A DNA stretch of 64,000 nucleotides from contig NC_079492.1 of NCBI RefSeq assembly GCF_020520425.1, forward strand, positions 140,434,361-140,498,360, given 5' to 3'. How positions within the stretch are numbered: the stretch's first letter is position 1; every line of letters starts with the position of its first letter. The DNA comes from Spinacia oleracea (Eukaryota; Streptophyta; Magnoliopsida; Caryophyllales; Amaranthaceae). The notes under the pieces were generated by a model, which was not told where the DNA came from, made no database searches, and saw nothing but the letters and a program-made list of their open reading frames with translations. The translations under genes were made by a program, and so were the position numbers. Shown here piece after piece: positions 21,532-32,800 of the stretch.

Positions 21532-21934
21532 AATGTTCTTTTTTTTATTGTACCAAATTTTTAGCTTGCTTGTTACTCTTATTGTGCGAATGAACCACAA
21601 TAAGAATAAAGAGTACAAATTACATGTAGGGTCGGCCGGTCGGGTGATAGTGTGATACAGACTTTTGATGTAAGCACGCACTTGGTTTTAAGCACTAGGC
21701 CAATATCTTACTTGCTTTACTAGTTGCAGATGTAAATAACACATAATGTAAACGAACACTTTCATTATATCTTATTGTACCATCCTTAATTAGAAGAACA
21801 ATCTATTAAGATTATATTACACTTGGTTAATTTTTATAGTATAAGAATTTATTTTAAAAAATGAATCTAATAGGTATTAATGTATTATTAGGGTGCTTTA
21901 CTTTTTTTTTTTTTGAAAGATAAGGAGAATATAT

Positions 21935-22444
21935 TTAGGAGCCTCTCCGCACGAGAGTCACTCCTGAGTAGTCATTACAAATAATGGAAGATAAACGAGG
22001 ACTAGCTTTAGGATCTAAATACATTTTTCCTACAATGATGTGACCAACATTTGCTATCCAATCTGCTGCTGAGTTGGCTTCTCTGAAGACATGATTAATT
22101 TCCCAAGTGTCGAAGAAGGCGAGGAGATGCTTAATGTCTTGAATGATGTTATGAATTTTCCACGGAGGAGTGTACTTTCCTTTAATAGAATTGATGACAA
22201 GAAGATTATCACCTTCGATCTGAATGTGAGAAATGTTGAGCCGACGAGCTTCTTGGAGACCCTTGTGGAGGGTGATAGCTTCAGCCATGAACGCCTGAGT
22301 CTGGCCAAGATTAAAGGTGCAGGTCGAGACCGGGTTGCCTGCACTGTTGCGGATGATAATTCCTGCTGCTGCTGAAGTAGTTTTACTGGAGCCGTCAAAA
22401 TTGAGTTTGAAGTAACCTGATGGAGGGGGGTGCCAGCGAACCAA
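21935..22444 (-). pseudogene. LINE RNase H domain
   Basis: 169-codon open frame with the RVT_3 type RNase H fold. The four acidic catalytic positions are visible: Asp17 (NFDGS), Glu55 (MAEA), Asp79 (IEGDN) and Asp128 (SAADW). It is the last domain of the LINE ORF2 and lies just before the poly(A). The frame is intact locally but separated from the RT by frameshifts. Confidence 0.8.
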
Positions 22445-22534
22445 GATAAGGGGGGAAGGAGGAGAGGGAGAAGTGGAGGGATGAGGGGTGAAAGGGGTGC
22501 CCGTGAGCTGGTGATGGTCTAGAAGGAGACGACA

Positions 22535-23112
22535 TTACCATTCGTGGTAAGCCGAGCTGGCTTGGTGGAACACTCTATAGGGGTTAAAGGAAGCGTTTTT
22601 TAAAATACAATTGTTCCTTTCTTTCCATAGCGACCATATGAGGAAGGAGAATTTGCATATGGAAGAAGAGTAATTTTTGAGGGAATTTATGTTGTCAAGT
22701 ATATCATGTGAGACCGAGTAGTAATCGAGCAATTTCTTAGTTAAAGGCAGGTTCCACACTAGTTTGGCCGAAGGGCATTGCATAAATAGATGATTAATAG
22801 TTTCAATATAAGTTTCGCATAGAGGACACACATCGAAGGGAAGAATATTCCTTTATGCAACGTGTCACGAACTGGAATACTATTGTGGCATATTTGCCAT
22901 AAGAAGACGGCAATCTTAGGTGGGATGTCTAATTTCCAGATCCAGGTGTGGTTCCATTTTTGAGGAAAGGGATCCAACCCATGAGCTAACCAAGAGGCAG
23001 ATTTAACAGAAAAGTCCCCGGATAAAGTAGTCCCCCAGATTGGGGTATCAGCTATATTAGAAATAGGAATAGGGAGACCTTGGATTTTCAAGACTAAAGA
23101 AGGGGGGACCAT
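22535..23112 (-). pseudogene. LINE zf-RVT region
   Basis: Two overlapping frames together cover the zf-RVT domain. Seen are WKLDIPPKIAVFLWQ and the CPLC..H..C cysteine-histidine motif (CPLCETYIETINHLFMQC). A frameshift near 22800 separates the halves. This domain normally links RT and RNase H in plant LINEs. Confidence 0.75.
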
Positions 23113-23672
23113 AATTGCTAGTTTAGAATGATCTCATTCATGATTGGAAAGGATAAAATCAGAGACAAGGAGGGAAGTATTAACATCATTAATATTCAAA
23201 TTCAGGTAATTGAGAAGGTTATCCTGCACTGCCCAGTTGTCTAACCAGAAATTGATTGAAGAGCCATTTCCGATTTTCCAACGAATTCCTTTGCGAAGAA
23301 TTTCTCTTTGACTAAGGATATGTTTCTAGATAGAGGAGTCTTTTGGTTTAGGAACATACTAAAAAAAGGTTGTGTTTGTAAGATATTTTTTCTTAATCAA
23401 GGAGACCCAAAGGCTTTCATCATTTTGGAGGATTTTCCATCCAAGTTTTGCTAAAAAGGCTTGGTTAAGCGGCCTCGTTCTTCGAAGACCCAAACCCCCC
23501 ATATTTTTAGGTTGGCATATTTTATTCCACGAAATAAGAGGAGTATGGGTTGAAGTCGGGGATTGTTTCCAGAAGAAATTATGATGGATAGAATCTAGAT
23601 TAGAGCAGGTCTTTTGAGGAAGAAGGAAGGAAGAACAGGCATAAGCTGGAAGGGCCTCAAGATTACTTTGGA

Positions 23673-25090
23673 TTAGAATGGTTCTACCTGCTTTCGAAAG
23701 AAAATTAGCATGCCATAAATTGATACGCGAGATATTCTTTTGGAGAAGGGTCGAGTAGTCTGCTTTTGTCGGTTTGAAGGAAGAAAATGAGCACCGAGAT
23801 ACCTTCCCAAGGAAGAAGATTTGGTCATCGAGAAATTTCCGACAAGAATATTCCGACGAGCAGAATCAATCTTTTTTGAGAAGATAATTGATGACTTATG
23901 AAAATTGACTAATTGTCCTGACATATTGCAAAAGTTATTAATTAACATTTTTAGATGGTTCGTAGATGAGGATGTTGCTTTAACGAAAAGGAGGTTGTCG
24001 TCCGCAAAAAGGAGACAAGGAATTTTGGGAGTAAGTGGTGCGAGGCGAATTCCAATGCCCGTTCTTGGAAGTGTACTACTTCTTGTGAGCATAATGGTAA
24101 AAACTTCCATGCAAATAAGGAAGAGATAAAGAGATAGAGGATCTCCTTGCCGAATGCCTCTTGAGGGAGTGAAATGTTCCGTGGTGGAACCATTAATTTT
24201 GAGGGAGTACGATACTGTAGTAACACATGCTTTTACCCACTGAATCCATTGGTTTGGAAATCCGAAAGAAGAAAGCGTGGCCCATAGGAAATCCCATTCA
24301 ATCCTGTCATAGGTCTTTTCCATGTCTAATTTGAGGGCACACCAACCTACTTTAGAGGTTGATTTTTGGAAGGTATTTAAAATTTTTTGGGCAATCAAGA
24401 GGTTATCATGAATGGATCGCTCCGCTGTAAAGGCGTTTTGGAAGGGGCTGATATGATGCTGTAGAATTGGTCTTAATCTACTGACTAAAAGCTTAGAGAT
24501 TGCTTTATACATAGTATTGCAGAGGCTAATAGGTCTAAAATGATTGGGGTTCTCTGGATTGTCATTTTTCGGAATGAGGGCGATTATGGTGTGATTTAGA
24601 GCTTTGGGAATTTTGCCATGAAAGAAAAAGCTTTGAACGGCCGTAGTAACCTCATTGCCGATTATTGGCCAATAAGCTTTAAAGAATTGGGGGCCAAAGC
24701 CGTCCGAGCCTGGTGATTTAAGGGAATCCATGGAGAAAAAAGCTTTTGCTTTAACTCAATATCTAAAAAGGGTTTTAGTAATTCAGTCTGTTGATCCTGC
24801 GAGAGCCAGTTAGGCAGAAAAGAGAGATCAAGGTGCCTATTGGGATCAGAAGAGGATAAGAAGCGATTTTTAAAGGAGTGCAAAAGAATGTTTTTGATAG
24901 AGGACGGGTCAGATTCCCATTGTCCTAGGTCATTTTGTAATCGAAAAATTGAGTTCCTAGCCGATTGGGATTTAATTTTCTGGTGAAAGAACCTAGAGTT
25001 CCTATCGCCTTGAGTGAGCCATTTTTTCGAATTGAAGGATTTCCATGCTGATTGACCGAAAACTAGAAGTTTTTCTCTTTGCTTAATCAT
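23673..25090 (-). pseudogene. LINE reverse transcriptase, frameshifted
   Basis: The frame 23673-24731 carries RT motifs: FRPISLCN, the first catalytic Asp in LKLDMEKTYD, GIRQGDPLS, and FADD as the YADD-box variant. The upstream frame 24662-25090 holds the N-terminal RT region (SRFFHQKI). The switch between frames near 24.7 kb shows a frameshift. Both catalytic regions of the RT are still readable, but the ORF is disrupted. Confidence 0.85.
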
Positions 25091-25120
25091 TCTTAATAAG
25101 TGATCATGTAAAATTTTGTT

Positions 25121-26077
25121 TTAAGGCTGAGAAATTAGGCGGGTTTGAATATCCAGTAGTTTTTCATTATTCTTTTGTAGCTTGGCAATATTGTTCCCAT
25201 ATTTGACTTTGGCCCATTCCCGTAGGCTAATTTTGATAGCAGAAAGTTTATCACGGATCCTGAAAAACCGAGACCCTTCTCTACGTTTATTCCATTCTTT
25301 GCGAACGATTTTATGGGAATCTTGGTCGAGGGTCCACATATTGTTGAAACGAAAAAGACGGTTTGAGTTCGAAGTACCGTAGTTTGAGTCAAAAATAACA
25401 GGAGCATGGTCCGATACAGAGAAGATTCCATATTTGACAATGCTTTTGGGAAAGAGATTAGAGAACTGTGCATCCAAAACGGCGCGATCAATGCGTTATA
25501 AGAGCAAATTGTCTTGATTTGACTTCCAAGAGTAAGCCCTTTGAAGACAAGGAATATCTAAGGCATTTGTACTTGTAAGGAAAGAAGGCAATCGTTTACA
25601 CTGATGAGATTGGATAGGATTTCCCCCGAGTTTATCATCCGAAGAAAGGAGTTCATTAAAATCCCTGATAAGGAGCCAAGGCATTGAAATATTAGTATAG
25701 AAGGAAAAGAGTTCATCCCAAAAGGGGGATTTATCCTCCTCCTTTGCTGGGCAATAAACTCCGGAAACCAAAATGGTGGTGTTTGTTGGTTTAAAAAGGA
25801 TAGTGAAGTGGGCACATCTATCTGTGAGAGTTGAGCTAAGGACTTTAATATTATCGTTATTCCATAGGATCCAAATACCCCCACAATGGTTAATGGGGTC
25901 AATGATAAGATGATTTTGAAATCGGGTTGCTTTAACGATTGCTTGACTATTAATATTATTCGTTAGAGTTTCTAAAATAAAACATACATCTGGTTTTTCC
26001 TGTTGTTTAAGATTCATAAGTTCCGCTATTGCATGATCTCTTTTACCACCACGAATATTCCAAGCACAAACTTTCAT
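25121..26077 (-). pseudogene. LINE AP-type endonuclease, frameshifted
   Basis: ORF2 begins at the ATG at 26077 with KVCAWNIRGG, followed by ILETL, VSGVYCPA and RDFNELL. The C-terminal part, containing SDHAPV, is in another frame (25121-25477). These are the motifs of the exonuclease-endonuclease-phosphatase fold that nicks target DNA. A frameshift or stop lies at about 25490. Confidence 0.8.
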
Positions 26078-26080
26078 TGA

Positions 26081-26968
26081 TTAAATCTTGAAGTTGTTTC
26101 GGTTTAAACGTTTCCAGACGACCTCTCTAAGAGAAGGTACTTGATTCTGTAATTCATATGATAAAGCATCACCCAAAGGGGATTTAAAAATACATAAAGA
26201 GATGAGGAAAAAAACACATAACAAGGCGGATTTTAAAATCTGGTTCCGATAAAGAGCAAGCTCCTTAGGCGAGTCAGTAGCGGAGTTAAAACTCCGATTC
26301 ACAAAAATGAAAACCATATTCAAAATGAGAAGAACCCTTAAGGGTTTAGAGGCCTTATACATGTTAGGAATTAAAAAGGGGGCTGAAAGCCCAAATTGAA
26401 TGTAAATACAAGGCGTAGCATAAGTTTTAATAATCCCCCCAGCACGAATTGGAGACCCGAAATGAAGATGCCATAGCAGAAACATCTCAAGTCCAATAAC
26501 AATAAATAACGAGTCTGCAAAAGAACGAAGGTACGAGTTTGGGTTAGAAAATACCAACAACCAGTGAAGGGTAACCCAGAAATTTCCATAAGACATAATG
26601 ACCCTATGCAAAGGAGGGGAGGGGCAAGCAAAATTGTTCTCAGGGCAAGAATGAAGGGCATTCTTAGTAGCATCATCGAACATGGGCTTATTAGAGGATG
26701 GAGACACACAATTAAGCTTCGACCATACAAGGAGCATCCTAGAAATTGGGTACCTCAACTCGCAAGGGAGCTCAGATTGGGACCCAAAACCTGCTGAATA
26801 AGCATACCACGGAAAGGCAACAGGGGCATTGTACGAAGTATGAGCATCAAGTAAATATAAGGCAACAACCTGAATTGCATGAGCTAAGTAGGTTGGGACA
26901 TCCATATAAGAAACATAAGGCAACCAAAATGCGTACTGTGCACAAAAAAGGGGGACATAACATAACAA
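26081..26968 (-). other. hydrophobic 295-codon open frame between LINE ORF1 and ORF2
   Basis: An uninterrupted frame ending at a TAA three bases before the ORF2 ATG. It is rich in L, F, I, Y and W, has several membrane-like stretches and matches no LINE domain known to me. It stays open while the known domains around it are frameshifted. It may be a chance frame in a non-coding linker; the call records the oddity and is not a gene claim. Confidence 0.3.
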
Positions 26969-27197
26969 ACTACATATTCATTAATCATCCTGCATTGGTG
27001 CCCAGAGACGAAGTACATGATTGAGATAAGTGCCAACATCAAACAGGAAATTAAAGAGCCTAAGCAACAAAAGGTACATCAACTAGAGAAAAGTAAACCA
27101 AGAATACAATAAGTAGGATGAAATCTAAAACGAGCTAAGCAAGAAGGTTGCAATGCTACAACCACCATCGAAAGAACCAGGAGCTGATGATTGATAT

Positions 27198-27406
27198 GAA
27201 TGTTAACCAGGCAACCACAAAAGTCTGGGCAAGAGAACCAGAAGCCAGCAAACGAACCAAAAAACCAAAGCAGGTCAAACATAACTTAAGTCATAAGAGA
27301 GGGGGGGGGGGGAGACTAGATGAGTCTCTCTTCCTCCTCTTTTGAAGGTCTAGCAGCCTTGGAGGCGTTCCGGGATTGAGAAAATCATCATGATCCTCCC
27401 AATTAT
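27198..27406 (+). repeat. left arm of a 209-bp inverted repeat
   Basis: Nearly identical, in opposite orientation, to 28625-28833. Differences are a few bases and the length of a G/C run (12 versus 8). The inner spacer is about 1.2 kb and holds ORF1. Confidence 0.9.
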
Positions 27407-27627
27407 CCAAGTCATCATCATCAATCATGTTGAAAGGAACATCATGTTTCTCAGGAGCAAGGCAAATATCACCTGATGGCAGCTCGATTTCAGGGACCAC
27501 AATGCCAGAGTTCGGAATGACCGTACCCGAGGAAGTGTGATTGTCAATATCATTAACAAAACCATGGAGATCATGAACAAGCCCAGGGGGTTTGAGAGTG
27601 ATCTTCTCTCCAGTAGTAACTTGGAAA

Positions 27628-28607
27628 TCAGCTAGCTTTGAAAAAAGGGTTATTAACAGGAATCAGATCACCAGCAACAACAAGGTTCTCATCAGCAGAT
27701 GGGGGTTTTGTAGTCACAGGGGGAACATAAGGGTGAAACCTAGAACGATTACCCTTGACAAAAATACGAGGTTTGGCCCTTCTCTTGGGAAGGACATTAC
27801 ACCAATCTGAAGAACTGGATTTTTCAGGGTGGGTGGGAGCAGTTAAGGAAGCTGAATCAAATTTAGCTACAACCAACTCAAGGCATGGAGGGGGCTTGTT
27901 AGGGCAAGAATTCATGGTATGCTTAGGATCCCCACAGAGGGGACACACCTCCCACACACCCTCATAGGAAAGGAAATACTCATGAGATTGGTTCCCAAAG
28001 TTAAGAGTGATGGATCTCAGGACCGGTTTAGTGATGTTAAGATTAACACAGACTCTAGCAAACTGACCTTTTTCCACATTTTGTTGGGTAAACCTATCAA
28101 GTCTATAATAGGGTGACCAACACAAGACACAATTTGGTTAAGGTGCCTCCAGGCCCAGTATTCCGTAAGCAAGAAGGGAATCTTAATCCACTGGTCCACA
28201 CTAGTAATACGACATAATTGAGCCCTAAACCCAGGATACCAAGGAACCAGCACGAAATTCAGACCTTGAACAAACCAGGGCCTACCATTCCAGACATCTA
28301 ACTTAGTGAGAGGGTTATCAAACTGAATTAAGAACCAACCATTACCTAAATACCTGAACCTGATCTCACCCTTAGTGTTGTTCCACTCTTTATTGAGTCT
28401 AGCAATGATAGCAGCCTGAGGAATGAACTCACCCCAAGCCCTCCCATAAAAGAAAGATTTTTCCATTAAAGAGATTTCATCATCAGACAGAGTAGGAGCA
28501 TTCAGAGATATCACAGCGAGAGATTCACTGTGAACCTCTGTAGGGATAGTGTGTGAAGTGTGCGAAGGTGGGGAATTGGGAGCATCAATATAATTGTGAC
28601 TTCCCAC
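27628..28607 (-). pseudogene. LINE ORF1, gag-like, frameshifted
   Basis: The frame from the ATG at 28607 has the DUF4283-like core (FLIQFDNPLTKLDVWNGRPW, WIKIPFLLTEYW). A neighbouring frame (27628-28125) continues with VEKGQFARVCVNL and a zinc knuckle CPLCGDPKHTMNSC (CX2CX4HX4C). The switch at about 28.10 kb is a frameshift. This is the nucleic-acid-binding ORF1 of plant LINEs. Confidence 0.8.
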
Positions 28608-28624
28608 AGATTCTGCATCGGAGT

Positions 28625-28833
28625 ATAATTGGGAGGATCATGATGATTTTCTCAATCCCGGAACGCCTCCAAGGCTGCTAGTCCTTCAAAAGAGGAGGAA
28701 GAGAGACTCATCTAGTCTTTCCCCCCCTCCTCTCCTATGACTTAAGTTATGTTTGACCTGCATTGGTTTTTTGGTTCGTTTGCTGGCTTCTGGTTCTCTT
28801 GCCCAGACTTTTGTGGTTGCCTGGTTAACATTC
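28625..28833 (-). repeat. right arm of the 209-bp inverted repeat at the LINE 5' end
   Basis: Inverted copy of 27198-27406, starting 17 bases upstream of the ORF1 ATG. A 5' inversion of this kind is the signature of twin priming in L1 insertions. Confidence 0.9.
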
Positions 28834-29116
28834 CTATTTTCATATTATGTTCATTTAACTTAAGAGAAATTGCAACCGAGTTTAAAAATAAATAGACTCA
28901 AGCAATGTTCGTCTAGGAGGTTATATATTTAAAAAATGAGTCACTTGTAAATCGAATTGAGTTAACAAATTATATTTCTTCGCTTGGATCCCTTTAAGCC
29001 GGGTAAAATTTAAATTGAAGCAAACGGATTGTTCAGATCGGAATAGGGACGGAGGGAGTATGAGGAAACAGGGATTCGTACCTGCAACATATTGCACATA
29101 AAGCCTCAATTTTAAT
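28834..29116. other. spacer with a lone Stowaway terminus
   Basis: AT-rich spacer. At 29045-29060 a single GGGACGGAGGGAGTA is a right-hand Stowaway end. I find no left end, so the element was truncated, perhaps by the LINE insertion. Confidence 0.5.
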
Positions 29117-29565
29117 TAGAGCTGGCAAACGTGTCGTGTCGTGTCGTGTCGGGTCGTATTCGTGTTCGTGTCGAATATAAACGGATTGGAAAACCTTAAC
29201 ACTAACCCGACCTGTTCAATAAACGTGTCGTGTAGTGTTGACCTATTTAACTAATTAATCGTGTCAGAAACTCTTGACACTAACCCCTTTTTTTCGTGCT
29301 CGGTTCTTGCCGTGTTGTCTTATTTGTTCAATAAAGTTGGCTCCATTTTTCACCGAACATATTAAATTACTAGTTGTTTTTTCTAGGCGGTTTAAGTCGT
29401 GTCAGTTTCGTATTGAGAATCTCACTACCCGACCCATCTAATTAAACGTGTCGCGTCGTGTTGACTCGTATCATTAAACGGGTCGTAAATCCTCGACATT
29501 AACCCATTTTTTTCGTTTCTGCTTCGTGTCGTATTATCCTGTCCTATCAGATTTTACCAGCTCTA
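29117..29565. mobile_element. hAT-type MITE with CGTGTCG repeats
   Basis: 449 bp with ends TAGAGCTGGCAAA and (complement) TAGAGCTGGTAAA, fitting the hAT terminal pattern. Flanking octamers ATTTTAAT and ATCTTAAC match at six of eight positions, as expected for an aged 8-bp duplication. The interior is rich in CGTGTCGTGTCG. It lies about 250 bp upstream of the AIPP3-type start codon, so it may contribute to that promoter. Confidence 0.75.
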
Positions 29566-29813
29566 ATCTTAACCATTAGACCAATATACACCTCATTGTC
29601 ACTTTGCTTTGTTTTTATAATTGTTTTGTAGTCTGTGTAGGACCCAAATATTGTAGGCACGAACACCATTAGCAAAAATAAAGCTGCTGCTTGGCGGGCA
29701 AAACCTCTGTGATCTTTCGACTATTCCTCAAACACAACACACTCCACACTGTCCTCCCTTTCTCTCTCCTAACTTCGCAAATCATCCCCAGAAAACCTCA
29801 AATTGCCACAAAA

Positions 29814-32800
29814 ATGGTGACACGAAGGTTAGCTGAAGTATCTACCAGCGATGACGAGGGCGCTCCCAAGCCTTCCAGCAGCGAAGACGATACTCTTTCC
29901 CTTCATAAACGCCGTGACCGCCGCAGTCGCACCATCCGCCGCCGAGCGCCGCTGTCTCCATCTCCGCCTCCCAAGCGTCGCAAGAAGGTTCAGATTCACG
30001 ACGAAGACGACGATGAAGATGCACAAGAAGCCGGAATTCATGAGAAGGAAGTTGATGACGAGGAGGAGGAGGAAGAGGAAGAAGAGGCTGTTCAGGAGGA
30101 TGCGAGACCCATTGGGGAAGCCATTAAGGTCTCGGGTAAAGGTAGAGGTCATAAGAAGCACTACAAGGAGTTTGAATTCGACGGTAATCGGTTTGAGTTG
30201 GTGAGTTTTCATTTTCTCTCACCTCTTTTTTTACGCAATTTTTAATCTTTTGTCTTGTAATTGATGTTTGATTTGGGTGGGAATCGCGAAATCGTGTTTG
30301 TGAGTGGTGTTGTTGAGGAATTGGTGAATAATTGGTGAATGTGATGTTTATTTAGGGGTTTTAGGGTTAGGTTTTATTTTGGTTTTCGTGAAATTATCTG
30401 AATAATAATTATTGGATGACATGTTAGTGATGCTTCTGTATATAATGGTCGTAGTTTTGAGCTAATTTCGTTTAGTTAATTTGATTTCTGGCTGTTTCCG
30501 ATTATAGTTGAATGATGATGGATGGATGGATCCGTGTCAATTATTGTTTCATGGTATCGTAGTTCAAGGATTGCAATATGAGAATAATTTGATAGAAACA
30601 GATGGAATTAGTGGGATTTCAGTAAGGATAGACAATGGAGTCTTATTGAAATGCTGAGTAAGGATCTTATGTTTTCTCCCACATTTGTAACTTGTTGGTT
30701 TCGAAACATCTCCTGAAGCTTAAAGAGGTTGTCCTCTCTGCTTTCTGTTGTTCATATGTCGTGTTGTTTACATCCATTTATTGGGAATTGAATTATTTGA
30801 GAAAATATCTTATATGTCATGTTGTTATTGGGAGTTTATGAAGGTTTTGAAATTGTTAATTGATGTATTCATGCTTGAGTGGTTGTTTTTTTCTCAAAAT
30901 AAGTTTGAGTAGAACACACCCTAAGTAAATATTGTGAAGCTTCGTCCTACCTTCTTCACCCTCTTTTTTTTGGAGGGATCGGGGGACTTCAAAAGTGAAA
31001 CCAAATTCTATTCTCATGTATATTGTCAATTTTGCATGCAGGAGGATCCCGTGCTATTGACTCCAGAGGATAAGAGCCAGAAACCTTATGTGGCAATCAT
31101 CAAGGTAAATTTTTATTAGTGCATTGGATGATATATGTATTGTTGGTTTGAACTCATAATAAGCCCATGTATTAGGACAAAGAAATTGTGTTAGCTTTAT
31201 ATTTTATAAGATCTGTGCAACTGGATTTCTGACTTCGCTTTCTGGAGTTGTGGATGTTATTTGGTTCTCGAAATCCCTTCTTTTTGTAATCTTGAACTTT
31301 GTTTTTACCCCCCTTACCAGTCAACACTTTTCATATTCCTTTGGGTTGGGGTTAGGGTTTGTGTGCTTGTGGTGTCAATTCATTTGAAATGAAAGGAAAA
31401 CGTGTGTTCCAATTTGTGGTATTTTACCCTACACTGGATTAAGTAAAAAAAGAGGGGGAACTTAAGTTGTTTTGAACTCGATGATGACAGACCTTTTTCC
31501 TTACAAGTTCTTGGTAATGGAGGGCGTCTGCACTATTTGCGTCCAAATCAATGCTCTACATGGGATACTCTATATAATGAAATTTATTCTGCTGTCCTGT
31601 CCGCTTAGTGTAGGCAGCATCCAGTGACCCATGTTCTTAATCCTTGAGTTCAGAATTATATACTCCGTAATATAGATGAACTCAAATGTATCTTGTTACT
31701 TGTTCTGTTTACAACAATAGTCCAGTATTTTTTTCCACACTGTAGCAGAGTAGGGGGATCTAGTTGTTTACAACCTCACTTCCTAACTAGTGAAAGAATA
31801 ATAAAATGACTTTCCTTGTTCGATTAAGCTCGAAAGATGGGAGTATGTTCAATGTTTACTCCTTTCACGACTGATAAGTTCTTGCACTTCATGTGAAGGG
31901 TTAGGTCCGTCAGGATCAGTTTTTTTCATCCCGTTTCACAATCTACCTTAGTGCAATTTTGGTATTGACTTTTAGTGTTGATGTTTATTGTGCAAATGCA
32001 ATGTGTGGCACTTGGAGTTGCGTCGATAGGAAAACACCTCCCTGCTGTTCAGATTGTTCACATTTCCTCAACCATGAGTGATTTGGAATATAAAGTCGGG
32101 AGACTCAGGATCCTATGAGAATTATTTCTAGATCTACACCTGTGTCTTATTTGTCTGCATATTATTTCGTTATCATGGGCTGATCCTTTCATCCCATCAA
32201 TAATAAAACCATGGTGAATTTGGTAGTTCTTTCTCTACCATTTATTAGAAGTATCAGAAAGAATATTCTTGGTTCCTACTTCTAGTACTTTATACTTTAA
32301 TTTTTTTATTTTTTTATTTTTATAAATGTGTTAAGAGTTTCTCTTCCTTCTTAGCTTAAGTCCCTGCATCCTAGTTCTTCCATAGCACTTTCATTCTTCA
32401 ATCTTCACCAACTTAACGTGATTAATCTTAAAGTGATGATGTGATAAGTTGATAACAAATGGAGAAGCCAGAATATCAAGGTTGAGGGGGCTAAATTGAT
32501 GAATTATGTTCAATAATTATGACTAAAGAATCATTAACATTTATTTGAAATTGTTGTATACTTGTACTACATTACAAGCTCTAATTTGGTTTAATAAATT
32601 AGACTTTGTTTTTTCCCTTATGGATCACATCTTTATGACAATCAAAGTCTTTTTCCTAACCAACGACCAAATATAGAACCATTTTGAGGAACCTTAGGTA
32701 GCAAGCTTTAATAGGGGTAACAGCTCCCTTGCTTCCTCTGCCCATGAGCGTCAAAGTCTGATGAGATTGGGTCACAAGATGGTGATAACATAAGCCATAG

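Larger units (their letters stand above)
21901..28833 (-). mobile_element. L1-type LINE retrotransposon, decayed, with 5' inversion
   Basis: Minus-strand element ending in a poly(A) tract (13 T on the plus strand, 21902-21914). In element order it has a gag-like ORF1 (DUF4283-like region plus CCHC knuckle), a 1.2 kb middle region, an endonuclease, a reverse transcriptase, a zf-RVT cysteine motif and a terminal RNase H. This order is typical of plant L1 LINEs. ORF1, the endonuclease and the RT region are broken across frames, so the copy is not autonomous. The outer 209 bp (28625-28833) repeat an internal segment (27198-27406) in inverted orientation. No clear target duplication was found. Confidence 0.85.
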
